Translations under genes and position numbers: made by a program
Assembly (NCBI RefSeq): GCF_016865255.1
Contig: NZ_CP033381.1
Location: forward strand, 1,550,001 to 1,614,000
Reading direction: 5' to 3'
Length of the DNA stretch: 64,000 bases
Source of the DNA: Methylomonas sp. LW13
GTDB taxonomy: Bacteria > Pseudomonadota > Gammaproteobacteria > Methylococcales > Methylomonadaceae
Notes under the pieces: model-generated
The model's input: only the letters and a program-made list of their open reading frames with translations
Told to the model about the DNA's origin: nothing
Database searches by the model: none
Shown: positions 20,521-28,582 of the stretch, in pieces
Numbering within the stretch: the first letter of the stretch is position 1
Layout: each line of letters starts with the position of its first letter

Positions 20521-21171
20521 TCACGGGTTATAAAATGAGTCATCAGGCCAGTAATATGCGGTTTTTCCACAAGGATTTACAATTCGACCATTAATTACTG
20601 GTAATTGATGTAAATCTCTTGTCCATTTACCTGAAATTCCATTTAGCAATGCGTATGCGGAAATAACAGCATCCCATTCATGATCGTTATTTGTTTTAAT
20701 AGGTATGCCAATTTCTTTTGACAAGAATAAATCCATGTTTAAATAATTGGATTTATAATCATATTTTATTTTGGTTAAAGCGTAATAAAGAACTTTTGGA
20801 TGGGTTTCCGATAAGATTAAGTTCCTTTTGTTTTTCAAAACTTCAATAAGGACCGACATACCATTTCTACCCATTGATCCAGATAGAGTGTTTGGCGACA
20901 TTACACTATTTCTTACCTCGGGATATTTTTTACGAAGCCAGATATCTGCTGGCCTCCACCCGCTATCGCCGGTACACCAGCAGGACAATGTATCTACTCC
21001 AAGGCCAATAACGTCCTCATTGGAAATTTGGGACAAAATAGATTCGGCCGTATCTAATGTTTTTATTTCGATCTCTGTTGCGACATTGTCTTGTATTCTT
21101 AATAAAGCAAAACCATTCGAATTATTTCCGCCTGGGTCATAACCAATAATCGTTCCATTAATTTTTGACAT
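20521..21171 (-). CDS. DUF429-like RNase H-fold protein
   Basis: The 216-residue protein has the motif order of DUF429-type predicted nucleases with an RNase H-like fold: an N-terminal GYDPGG strand, an internal VDTLS, the GWRPADIWLRKKYP segment, ETHPKVLYYALT, and a C-terminal NDHEWDAVISAYALLNG. Acidic residues at the ends of these motifs (Asp, Asp, Glu, Asp) could form a metal site. The gene is AT-rich compared with the flanking urease genes and tightly bracketed by repeat copies 3 and 4, interrupting ureD-ureA. Nuclease activity is inferred from fold only. Confidence 0.7.
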   Translation of the reverse strand: MSKINGTIIGYDPGGNNSNGFALLRIQDNVATEIEIKTLDTAESILSQISNEDVIGLGVDTLSCWCTGDSGWRPADIWLRKKYPEVRNSVMSPNTLSGSMGRNGMSVLIEVLKNKRNLILSETHPKVLYYALTKIKYDYKSNYLNMDLFLSKEIGIPIKTNNDHEWDAVISAYALLNGISGKWTRDLHQLPVINGRIVNPCGKTAYYWPDDSFYNP

Positions 21172-21321
21172 AACTATTGTTTCATCTAGGTCCTTAGGAT
21201 GTAATCAACGAAGCGAAACGTATCGTTCGCGACAGATGCGCCTCCTATCGTCGGCAGCATCCTACAATAGAGCATGAAACTCAAACTACAAAATCATCCA
21301 AAAACCTTTGTTCGCGCCACG

Positions 21322-21578
21322 GGTTTAACACCGTATGCCGCGCCGAGCACCGAAGGGTTTGGACGGATCAGCCCGCAGGGGAGCGGCAGGGATGCCGCTC
21401 GTTTTCGGAGGGCTATGGATAGCCCTTCCGAAAACCCCGTTCAAACCCTTCGGAGCGCAGGATACAAGCGGCATGGGGTGGCCTTTTCTTTGGATATTTT
21501 CTTTTGGCCAAGCAAAAGAAAGTATCGCGGCTGTCGGGCCGAGACCCGACTTTAAAACAACCGTCGCGTTAGCGACAC
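21322..21578 (-). repeat. Structured repeat SR-4, orientation B
   Basis: Reverse partner of copy 3. Begins with inner terminus GGTTTAACACCG, block closed by ATGCCGC/GCGGCAT, arms GGGTTTGGACGG/GTTCAAACCC, A/T-rich hairpin, GTCGGG/CCCGAC hairpin in reverse, and outer terminus CCGTCGCG-TT-AGCGACAC ending at 21578, 66 bp from the ureD stop codon. The arms are of the same class as in copy 3. Confidence 0.9.
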
Positions 21579-21579
21579 T

Positions 21580-21626
21580 AAGCCCCTCACCCCAACCCTC
21601 TCCCGGAGGGCGAGGGAGTTAAGCCC
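21580..21626. repeat. CCCTCACCCCAACCCTCTCCC-type palindromic spacer
   Basis: CCCTCTCCCGGAGGGCGAGGG is a GC-rich palindrome embedded in a CCTCACCCCAACC context, a widespread intergenic sequence type. It lies between the outer end of repeat copy 4 and ureD. A related stretch sits before repeat copy 7 near 32325-32382. Confidence 0.6.
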
Positions 21627-21644
21627 CCGAGCAAAATCAAAATC

Positions 21645-22496
21645 TCATGTCGCCCAAATCCTCGGCGCACAAACCTCCTTCCCAACAACATCCCCTCTCA
21701 CCAACCCCCAAACCCTCTCAAAAAACCCCTTCAACAAATCCGCCCTACGATCCAAGCCTCGACAAATCAACAAACCCTCAATCAAAGTGACCCCGCGATT
21801 CGGCTTCTCGCCAATCAATGCTTGTACCGCCTCCAAATGCAAAGGTGTTGCCGGATACACAAACATCGTCCCGCACGCCGAATGCCCGGCCAGACCCCAA
21901 CGAGCTTGAAAGGCTTGCGCGTCCAGATGCTGGCGTTCCAGGTAGAACAAGCGGCCGTCGCGTTGGATGCGCCAGTTCAGTTCGGCGTGGCCGTCACTGA
22001 AGCCTTCGCCGGCGGCGGGGCGGCCGAGGGCGGTGATTTCCCAGCCGACGAAGCGAGACTGTTCGGCTAGCTCGATATGCATATTGGCACTTAGGCGGGC
22101 TCCGTCGTAGACGATGGTTTCCTGCGGCAGCCATTCCAGGCTGGCGCCGTTAGCGACGGTTAAATTCACCGTTTGCCGGCCTTCGCCGCCGCCGCTGCGG
22201 TAAAACTTACCGGCGGCGGGCGTGGTGATCAGGGCCTGGGCGGCGGTGTTGGCATTGGTGTTGATCGTCAAACGGTCGCCGGCCACCACGCCGCCGGGCG
22301 GGTGCAGCAGGTAGACATGGCAGATTTCGCCTTCCGGATAAAACGGTCGCTGCACGGTCAACGGGCCGCGATGGCTGCGGTTGACCAGGGCGGTTTTGTC
22401 GCCGCGTTGGCTAAAGCCCAGCGTTAATTCGGCTTCCCACGCCGTGGTATCGGTTGAGGCAGCGGGATGGGCTGAAGCAGCGCAATTGGCGGGCAT
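21645..22496 (-). CDS. ureD: Urease accessory protein UreD
   Basis: UreD (UreH) is the scaffold that binds apo-urease and, with UreF and UreG, channels nickel into the active site. The 283-residue protein contains typical stretches: LLHPPGGVVAGD, TTPAAGKFYRS, LEWLPQETIVYDGA and GWEITALGRPA. It precedes the ureABC genes on this strand but is separated from ureA by repeat unit 2 (copies 3 and 4 with the DUF429-like gene). The gene 12 bp upstream encodes a small membrane protein. Confidence 0.95.
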   Translation of the reverse strand: MPANCAASAHPAASTDTTAWEAELTLGFSQRGDKTALVNRSHRGPLTVQRPFYPEGEICHVYLLHPPGGVVAGDRLTINTNANTAAQALITTPAAGKFYRSGGGEGRQTVNLTVANGASLEWLPQETIVYDGARLSANMHIELAEQSRFVGWEITALGRPAAGEGFSDGHAELNWRIQRDGRLFYLERQHLDAQAFQARWGLAGHSACGTMFVYPATPLHLEAVQALIGEKPNRGVTLIEGLLICRGLDRRADLLKGFFERVWGLVRGDVVGKEVCAPRIWAT

Positions 22497-22508
22497 GGTG
22501 CTCTTGGG

Positions 22509-22814
22509 TTACAAGTGTTTGGTCTTAGGCGCGATGGCAGATTTCTCCGACAAAGGCGGATGCTGCGCTTTGTTAGCGTGCCGCTGCCGGGCGATGTGCA
22601 ATATAACCGGGCCGAACACGAATCCCAAAATTAAAACGCTGATCAGTAGGGTCGGTAGATCCGGTACTTCAAACAAAGGATGCAAGGCGGCGCGGGTCAA
22701 TTGCGGCAGGTTGCCGCCGTCCAGCATGGCTTCGTAACTGCTATGTGCCTCGCTGCGCACTGACCACACCAATAATAAAGCACCCGCGGCCAGTAAAAGT
22801 TGTTCGGATTTCAT
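22509..22814 (-). CDS. Small membrane protein in the urea locus
   Basis: This encodes 101 residues with an N-terminal signal-like hydrophobic segment and a second membrane span near residues 55-78 (TLLISVLILGFVFGPVILHI), followed by a basic tail. It is only 12 bp upstream of ureD in the same direction and downstream of urtE, so it is part of the urea operon. I recognise no family; a role in urea or nickel handling is only suggested by position. Confidence 0.6.
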   Translation of the reverse strand: MKSEQLLLAAGALLLVWSVRSEAHSSYEAMLDGGNLPQLTRAALHPLFEVPDLPTLLISVLILGFVFGPVILHIARQRHANKAQHPPLSEKSAIAPKTKHL

Positions 22815-22880
22815 CTTCGATTCTCCCTGATCCTGCGTTGAATTAACTTGATGGGCTGCGCCCGCTTTGAAAATCCCCCT

Positions 22881-22905
22881 GACCCCCTTTTTAAAAGGGG
22901 GAATT
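22881..22905. repeat. CCCCCTTTT/AAAAGGGGG hairpin
   Basis: A compact palindrome lies between urtE and the small membrane-protein gene. It could act as an operon-internal processing or attenuation hairpin on the minus strand, or simply be an extragenic palindrome. Confidence 0.5.
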
Positions 22906-22908
22906 GGG

Positions 22909-23685
22909 TTACACCGTCAAATATCGTTTCACCATATCGTCCGCCAATTCCTCCATTGCCCCCACCGCCACATGCCTACCCCGGTCCATGATGCAAAACT
23001 GATTGGCCACCTTGCGAGCAAACGGCAGTTTTTGTTCGACCAGCAACACCGTCACGCCCAGTTCTTTATGGATACGGTCGATGGCTTGGTGAATCTCGCC
23101 GGTTTCCGGTTTGGGGCTTGGCGTGGGCACGCCGCGCGACTTGTTCAGGCGAATAATCACGTCGCCGATTTCGCTGACGATGTTGGGCTGGATGCCTTCG
23201 GTGGGTTCGTCCAGAATCAATAGCCGTGGATTCAATACCAAGGCCCGGCCGATGGCCAATTGTTGTTGCTGGCCGCCGGACAAGTCGCCGCCGCGGCGTT
23301 TCAGCATTTGTTTCAGTACCGGGAAGATTTCGAAAATGCTGTCCGGGACTTTTTTGATGCCGTGTTTGTGGGCGGCGCGCAGGCCGGTTTTCAGGTTTTC
23401 TTCCACGGTCAGCAGCGGAAAGATTTCCCGGCCCTGCGGCACGTAGCCGATGCCCAGTTCGGCGCGGGATTCGGCCTTGGCTTTGGCCAGTTCCACGCCG
23501 TCGAATTGAATGCTGCCGTCGGCCACCGGCAGCAGGCCCATGATGGCTTTCAGCAGCGTGGTTTTGCCGACACCGTTGCGGCCCATCAGGCAGACGCAGG
23601 CGCCGGCCGGTACGCGCAAATCCAGGTCCCACAGAGTGTGGCTGGCGCCGTAGTATTGTTGCAATGCGCTGATATTTAACATCAT
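22909..23685 (-). CDS. urtE: Urea ABC transporter ATPase UrtE
   Basis: This is one of two ATPases of the high-affinity urea importer (LivF-like). The 258-residue protein shows Walker A GRNGVGKTT, signature LSGGQQQQLAIGRAL and Walker B LLILDEPTEGIQPN. The EGIQPN wording is characteristic of UrtE/LivF. It overlaps urtD by 4 bases. An internal segment near residues 160-180 (RGVPTPSPKPETGE) is slightly longer than in generic LivF. Confidence 0.95.
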   Translation of the reverse strand: MMLNISALQQYYGASHTLWDLDLRVPAGACVCLMGRNGVGKTTLLKAIMGLLPVADGSIQFDGVELAKAKAESRAELGIGYVPQGREIFPLLTVEENLKTGLRAAHKHGIKKVPDSIFEIFPVLKQMLKRRGGDLSGGQQQQLAIGRALVLNPRLLILDEPTEGIQPNIVSEIGDVIIRLNKSRGVPTPSPKPETGEIHQAIDRIHKELGVTVLLVEQKLPFARKVANQFCIMDRGRHVAVGAMEELADDMVKRYLTV

Positions 23686-24491
23686 CCCCCCAGGTAAACT
23701 TGTATGACGCGCGGATCGTTTTGCACTTCGTCCATCGTGCCTTCAGTGAGCACCGAGCCCTCGTGCAGCACCGTGACTTTACGGGCAATACTGCGGACAA
23801 ATTCCATGTCATGTTCGACAACAACGATGGAGTGTTTGCCTTGCAACGACAACAGCAGCTCGGCGGTGCGCTCGACTTCCTGATGAGTCATGCCGGCGAT
23901 GGGTTCGTCGACGAGCATCACTTTTGGGTCCTGCATCAGCAGCATGCCGATCTCCAACCACTGCTTCTGACCGTGCGATAAGGCGCCGGCCAGTTGCCGT
24001 TGCTGAGCGGGCAGGGCGATGGTTTGCAGCACATCATGAATGCGGTCGCGTTGCTCGCTGTTGAGTTTATGAAATAGAGTCGACCAGGTGCGTTTATCGG
24101 TTTTTAAGGCCAGTTCCAGGTTTTCGAACACGGTCAAGGCGTCAAACACGCTGGGCTTTTGAAACTTGCGGCAGATGCCGGCCTGGGCGATGGCCGGTTC
24201 GTCCAATTCCAGCAAATCGATGGTCTGCCCGAAGAATACCGAGCCGCTGTCGGGCTTGGTTTTGCCGGTGATGACGTCCATCAGCGTGGTTTTGCCGGCG
24301 CCGTTGGGCCCGATCAGGCAGCGCAATTCGCCGTCGTCGATGTACAGCGATAGGTGGTTCAGCGCCCGGAATCCGTCGAAGCTGACGCTGACGTCTTCCA
24401 TGTATAGAATCGGGCCGTGGCGGGCGTCGACTTCGCCGTCCAGCGGCAGGCTGGCGCCGCCTTCAGTGGTAGTTGCAGCCGAGATCATCAT
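23682..24491 (-). CDS. urtD: Urea ABC transporter ATPase UrtD
   Basis: This is the second ATPase of the urea importer (LivG-like), 269 residues. It has Walker A GPNGAGKTT, the Q-loop region GICRKFQKPSVFD, a signature LSHGQKQWLEIGMLL in which SHGQ replaces SGGQ as is typical of UrtD, and Walker B MLVDEPIAGMT. It overlaps both urtC and urtE by 4 bases, so translation is coupled. Confidence 0.95.
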   Translation of the reverse strand: MMISAATTTEGGASLPLDGEVDARHGPILYMEDVSVSFDGFRALNHLSLYIDDGELRCLIGPNGAGKTTLMDVITGKTKPDSGSVFFGQTIDLLELDEPAIAQAGICRKFQKPSVFDALTVFENLELALKTDKRTWSTLFHKLNSEQRDRIHDVLQTIALPAQQRQLAGALSHGQKQWLEIGMLLMQDPKVMLVDEPIAGMTHQEVERTAELLLSLQGKHSIVVVEHDMEFVRSIARKVTVLHEGSVLTEGTMDEVQNDPRVIQVYLGG

Positions 24492-25612
24492 GCCGGTTGT
24501 CCTCCGGTAGTGTTAAGGGTGGATTCGGGTTTAGGTTTGGCGCGGCGGCGCAGCAGGCCGACGATGCCGTCGGGCATTAACAAGGTCACCAGAATAAAGG
24601 CGCCGCCCAGGCAAAACAGCCAGGCGTCCGGCATCAGCCCGGTCAATACGGTTTTGGCATAGTTGACCAGCACCGCGCCGATTATGGGGCCGTACAGGGT
24701 GCCGCGACCGCCGACCGCGACCCAGATGACGATTTCCAACGAATTGAGCGGCGAGAATTCGCTAGGGTTGATGATGCCGACCTGCGGCACGTACAGGGCG
24801 CCCGCCAGTCCAGCGAGCATGGCCGCGAACACGAATACCCATAGTTTGAACAATTCCACCCGGTAACCGAGAAAACGCACCCGCGATTCTTGGTCGCGAA
24901 CCGCCGTGACCACCCGGCCCAACTTGCTATTCACGATCCAGCGGCACAGCAACAGAGCGCCGATCAGGCTGAGGCCGGTCATTAATAATAAGACGGAGCG
25001 GACCGCTTCGGATTGGATGTTGAAGCCGAGAATATCCTTGAAATCGGTGAGGCCGTTGTTGCCGCCGAAGCCCATTTCGTTGCGGAAGAAGGCCAACAAC
25101 AAAGCGTAGGTCAGGGCTTGGGTAATGATGGACAAATACACACCAGTGACTCGCGAACGAAACGCTAGCCAGCCGAATACGAAGGCCAGCAAGCCCGGCG
25201 CCAGCAGCACCATCAACATCGCGAAACCGAAATTCTCGAAGCCGTACCAATACCAGGGCAGCTCGGTCCAGTTCAGGAACACCATGAAGTCCGGCAGCTC
25301 GGCGTTGCCGTACACGCCGCGCGTGCCGATCTGCCGCATCAGATACATACCCATCGCATAGCCGCCCAAGGCGAAGAATGCGCCTTGGCCGAGGACCAGA
25401 ATCCCGGCGTAGCCCCAGACCATGTCCAGCGACAGGCCGAGCAGGGCAAAGGTCAGGTATTTGCCGATTAGGGAGACTGAGTAGGCGGAGAAGTGCAGGG
25501 CAGAGTCTTCGGGGAAGATTAGATTACACAGGGGGATTAAGAGGGTTACCGAGGCTAACGTGGTTAGGACGGTGGTGTAGGTTTTGTCTTGGCTTAGGTT
25601 GATTAGTTTCAT
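24488..25612 (-). CDS. urtC: Urea ABC transporter permease UrtC
   Basis: This is the LivM-type inner-membrane permease of the urea importer, 374 residues with about ten hydrophobic segments and the conserved VWGYAGILVLGQGAFFALGGY motif region near residue 65 and AGALYVPQVGIINPSEFSP later. GGAAG precedes the ATG at 25612. The outer end of structured repeat copy 5 is 18 bp upstream, so transcription from urtB must traverse unit 3 or start within it. Confidence 0.95.
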   Translation of the reverse strand: MKLINLSQDKTYTTVLTTLASVTLLIPLCNLIFPEDSALHFSAYSVSLIGKYLTFALLGLSLDMVWGYAGILVLGQGAFFALGGYAMGMYLMRQIGTRGVYGNAELPDFMVFLNWTELPWYWYGFENFGFAMLMVLLAPGLLAFVFGWLAFRSRVTGVYLSIITQALTYALLLAFFRNEMGFGGNNGLTDFKDILGFNIQSEAVRSVLLLMTGLSLIGALLLCRWIVNSKLGRVVTAVRDQESRVRFLGYRVELFKLWVFVFAAMLAGLAGALYVPQVGIINPSEFSPLNSLEIVIWVAVGGRGTLYGPIIGAVLVNYAKTVLTGLMPDAWLFCLGGAFILVTLLMPDGIVGLLRRRAKPKPESTLNTTGGQPA

Positions 25613-25630
25613 ACCGTCTTCCGTTTTAGT

Positions 25631-25889
25631 GTGTCGCTATCGCGACGGTTTTTTTAATGCCGGTTCGCGGACCGGCGACCGCGATACTTTTCTTTGCTTG
25701 TCCAAAGAAAAGTATCCAAAAGAAACGACACCCGGATGCCGCTTATATCCTGCGCGCCGAAGTTTTTATCGAGGGTCGGCAGAAGGGGCTTCCCAGCCCC
25801 TCCGCCGACGTGCGGCATCCATGCCGCACCCCTTCGGGCAATTCTCGATAAAAACTCCGGTGCTCGGCGCGGCATACGGGGTTGAAACC
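25631..25889 (+). repeat. Structured repeat SR-5, orientation A
   Basis: Outer terminus GTGTCGCT-AT-CGCGACGG. The second hairpin is GCCGGT/ACCGGC, a doubly compensated variant of GTCGGG/CCCGAC. The arms read GTTTTTATCGAG/CTCGATAAAAAC, another sequence class. The long hairpin carries GTCGGC/GCCGAC at its base instead of GTTTTCGG/CCGAAAAC. The block is closed by ATGCCGC/GCGGCAT and the inner terminus is GTTGAAACC. Confidence 0.9.
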
Positions 25890-25907
25890 ATCAGCCTCCA
25901 GAAATAG

Positions 25908-25978
25908 CGTAGGGTGGGCAACTTTGCCCACCGTTGGCGGTTGGTTCCGCGTGGGCACTCAATCGTGCCCACCCTACG
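25908..25978. repeat. REP doublet (REPIN-like)
   Basis: CGTAGGGTGGGCA at the left and GTGCCCACCCTACG at the right are inverted, with internal partial palindromes, giving a 71-bp two-REP structure. The same REP family flanks the REP-associated transposase remnant at 33360-33900. It lies inside the cargo region of repeat pair 5/6. Confidence 0.8.
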
Positions 25979-26236
25979 ACTACCGAAAAGATAAAACGTA
26001 AAAAAGTCAAGGGTGGAAACATTTCCAGCCTGTTTTGTATTAGTCACTGCCTTCATAATTTTTACAAATTCAATGCGAAGCTCTTCACATACGCTGTCGT
26101 GATAATTAAAAGCATTCTTTGTATCGGTATTAAACGGCTTTAATCCCGCATGAGAGGTCGCTGAGATAAATTGCTTGTTAACGCCTAGCCTCGCAAACTG
26201 CCAACGGATTCTTTGAAAAATTGTAGGAATTTGATC
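25979..26236. other. AT-rich non-coding stretch in repeat unit 3
   Basis: No supportable gene was found between the REP doublet and the 32-codon frame. Base composition is AT-rich like the other cargo islands. It may be a decayed cargo or the promoter and antisense-RNA region of the small peptide gene. Confidence 0.4.
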
Positions 26237-26335
26237 ATGTCAAAAAACTTCATACTTAAATTGTTAATAGTGGCTCCACCAGTTATTCATGCAATTACTG
26301 AATTGTTGAAAGCTATCCATACATTTATGGGTTAA
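26237..26335 (+). CDS. Possible 32-residue hydrophobic peptide (toxin-like)
   Basis: A 32-codon frame starts with ATG at 26237, preceded by AGGAATTTGATC at good spacing, and ends with TAA at 26333-26335. The peptide has a short basic N-terminus (MSKNFILK), a hydrophobic core LLIVAPPVIHAITELL and a short tail KAIHTFMG. Size and layout resemble membrane-acting type I toxins, but no named family is recognised. It is the only plausible gene in the AT-rich island between repeat copies 5 and 6. Small frames occur by chance, so confidence is limited. Confidence 0.4.
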   Translation: MSKNFILKLLIVAPPVIHAITELLKAIHTFMG

Positions 26336-26403
26336 ACAAAATGACAATCTTTATTTTCAGTAAGTTTACAAACCTGCCATTTCCGTCAGACGGTAACGGT
26401 GGG

Positions 26404-26666
26404 ACGTTTTTGTCCCCCTCTGCCGCGCCGAGCACCGGAGGGTTTGAACGGAATAGCCCGATAGGGGCGTCGCATGGATGCGGCGCGTTGCATGCAGGGG
26501 CTGGGAAGCCCCTTCAGGCAACCCCGTTCAAACCCGAGGAGCGCAGGAAGCAAGCGGCGGCGGGGTGGCCTTTTCTTTGGATACTTTCTTTTGGCCAAGC
26601 AAAAGAAAGTATCTCGGCTGTCGGGCCGAGACCCGACTTCAAAAACCACCGTCGCGTTAGCGACAC
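26404..26666 (-). repeat. Structured repeat SR-6, orientation B
   Basis: Reverse partner of copy 5. Arms are GGGTTTGAACGG/CCGTTCAAACCC. The long hairpin reads GTTGC..AGGGGCT/AGCCCCT..GCAAC, another covarying version. The GCGGCA hairpin is replaced by GCGTCGCA-TGGA-TGCGGCGC. The outer terminus is CCGTCGCG-TT-AGCGACAC, ending 96 bp from the urtB stop codon. Confidence 0.88.
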
Positions 26667-26707
26667 CAACCAAATCCAAGCCCCAATCGCCGCAGCGCGG
26701 CAGGTTT

Positions 26708-26733
26708 GGGTTCCCACGCAGCGCATGGGAACC
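26708..26733. repeat. GGTTCCCA/TGGGAACC palindrome
   Basis: A hairpin with 8-base arms lies between repeat copy 6 and urtB. Further flanking bases (GGTTTG and CAAACC) also pair. It is related to the palindrome at 14176-14199. Confidence 0.6.
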
Positions 26734-26762
26734 AGCAAACCCGGTCGGCAGTGACACAAAAA

Positions 26763-28433
26763 TCAAGATTCCGCTGCCCTTCCTTTCTGCGGAAACAACC
26801 CCCTCGGTTTCTTCTGAATAAACAAAATAATAAACACCAACACCAAAATCTTCGCCAACACCGCCCCGGCATAAGGTTCTAACACCTTATTGGCAATCCC
26901 CAACGAGAACCCGGCGACCAACGTTCCGAACAAATTACCGACCCCGCCGAACACCACCACCATGAACGAATCCACAATATAGGCCTGGCCCAAGTTAGGC
27001 CCAACATTGGTGATCTGGCTCAAGGCCACGCCGGCTACGCCAGCAATGCCGGAACCCAAGCCAAACGTCATCGCATCGACTCTAGCAGTAGGAATACCCA
27101 TTGCCCTGGCCATACCGCGATTTTGGGCGACGGCACGAACTTCCAAACCCAGTTTGGTACGTTTCAAAATTTGCAGCAGCGCGGTAAACACCAGCAGGCA
27201 GAAGATCAGGATGTAAAAGCGGTTCCAGGTCAGCGATAAAAAGTCGTTGATTTGCCAGGAGCCGCTCATCCAGTCCGGCGTGGCGACGCTGCGGTTCAGC
27301 GGCGAGAAGATCGAACGCACGGCTTGTTGCAGGAATAAACTCACACCAAAAGTCGCCAACAAAGTCTCCAGCGGCCGTCCGTACAGGAAGCGGATGATGC
27401 CTCGTTCGATGGCGATGCCGACCAAGGCGGCGACCAAGAAGGCCATCGGTATCGACAGAATCAACGCGGTGCCCAGGTTGTTGGGCATGATTTGTTGCAT
27501 CACGTAAGTGGTATACGCCCCCAGCATCATCAGTTCGCCATGGGCCATGTTGATGACACCCATCACGCCAAACGTAATCGCCAAACCAATCGCAGACAAC
27601 ACCAGCACCGCGCCCAAGCTCAAGCCAAAGAACACGGTTTCGGCGGCAGCGTAGGCTTGCATGCGTTCGCGGATTTTAATCAGGGCCGCTTCGGCCAGGT
27701 TGCGCACGTCGCTGTCGGTTTCCAGGAAATTGCCGTCGGCATCCTTATCGATAATGGCTTGCAACTTGTTGACGACATCCTGGCTGTCCAAATCTTTTAA
27801 CGCGCCGATAGCGGCGATGCGTTGGTCTTTTTCCGGGCTGTTAATGTCTTGCAATAACAGCATTTTGTTGATGGCGGTTTTGATCTCGGCGTCGGTTTCG
27901 GTTGCCAGATGATCGCGCAGCAAAATTACCGCTTTGTCGTCTATATCATTGGCCAATGCTTGTACCGCGATCAGGCGCAGCACCGGGTCGGTATCGTTTA
28001 ATTGCAATTGGGCGATGGTTTTGCGCAGCACGCCGCGCAGTTTGTTATTTAAATTGATTTTGCCTATCGCGCCGCGCTCAACTTCTGCTAATACCGAGCC
28101 GCTGAGCGGATCACTGAGTTGGTAACCGGCCGGGCTTTCCTGCGCAAACACCAATTTGCCTTCGGCTTTGAAGTCGAACAGTTTGCCGTCTTGCAGGGCT
28201 TGCAGTAGTTTCAGGTTATTGCTGTCGCTGCCCAGAGTTGCGATGGCTTGTTCGCGTTCGGTCATGCTGCCGGTGCGCAGTTGCTCCAAGGCGCTGCCGG
28301 CGTCTTGGGCCAGGGCGGGTTGTGCGGCGAGGAATATCATCGCCAACAAGCAGCCGGCAAGTTTTGGAAGCCGTTTAAAAACGCCGCCGGTTGTCAATCC
28401 GGCCTGAGTAGAATGTTTAGTCATCATGCTCAT
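26763..28433 (-). CDS. urtB: Urea ABC transporter permease UrtB
   Basis: This is the LivH-type permease of the urea importer. The 556-residue protein has a signal peptide (ending AQPALAQ), a periplasmic helical-repeat domain of about 230 residues, and then the membrane domain (GVMGVINMAHGELMMLGAYTTYVMQQ). The long N-terminal domain is typical of UrtB. The frame is open to 28604, overlapping urtA, but the ATG at 28433, preceded by AGGA, gives a normal signal peptide. It lies downstream of urtA. Beyond its stop codon the operon is interrupted by repeat unit 3 before urtC. Confidence 0.95.
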   Translation of the reverse strand: MSMMTKHSTQAGLTTGGVFKRLPKLAGCLLAMIFLAAQPALAQDAGSALEQLRTGSMTEREQAIATLGSDSNNLKLLQALQDGKLFDFKAEGKLVFAQESPAGYQLSDPLSGSVLAEVERGAIGKINLNNKLRGVLRKTIAQLQLNDTDPVLRLIAVQALANDIDDKAVILLRDHLATETDAEIKTAINKMLLLQDINSPEKDQRIAAIGALKDLDSQDVVNKLQAIIDKDADGNFLETDSDVRNLAEAALIKIRERMQAYAAAETVFFGLSLGAVLVLSAIGLAITFGVMGVINMAHGELMMLGAYTTYVMQQIMPNNLGTALILSIPMAFLVAALVGIAIERGIIRFLYGRPLETLLATFGVSLFLQQAVRSIFSPLNRSVATPDWMSGSWQINDFLSLTWNRFYILIFCLLVFTALLQILKRTKLGLEVRAVAQNRGMARAMGIPTARVDAMTFGLGSGIAGVAGVALSQITNVGPNLGQAYIVDSFMVVVFGGVGNLFGTLVAGFSLGIANKVLEPYAGAVLAKILVLVFIILFIQKKPRGLFPQKGRAAES

Positions 28434-28535
28434 TAAGCTGTCCTTGGGGGAACGGTTGGCCGGGCGCGAGCCGGGCGGCGTTTTTAAACGGGTTCTGAAA
28501 CGGGGTGCGTGCATCGTCTGTCCTCTTTTGGGGGG

Positions 28536-28566
28536 CGAGGCCCACGGCATCCTGCCGTGAACCTCG
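28536..28566 (-). promoter_or_regulatory. Stem-loop between urtA and urtB
   Basis: CGAGG..CACGGCA, loop TCC, TGCCGTG..CCTCG forms a strong hairpin within the 149-bp urtA-urtB gap. A stable intercistronic hairpin behind a binding-protein gene commonly protects the upstream mRNA and keeps binding protein in excess over permease; this role is inferred. Confidence 0.6.
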
Positions 28567-28582
28567 CGGGTAACATCCGCTG

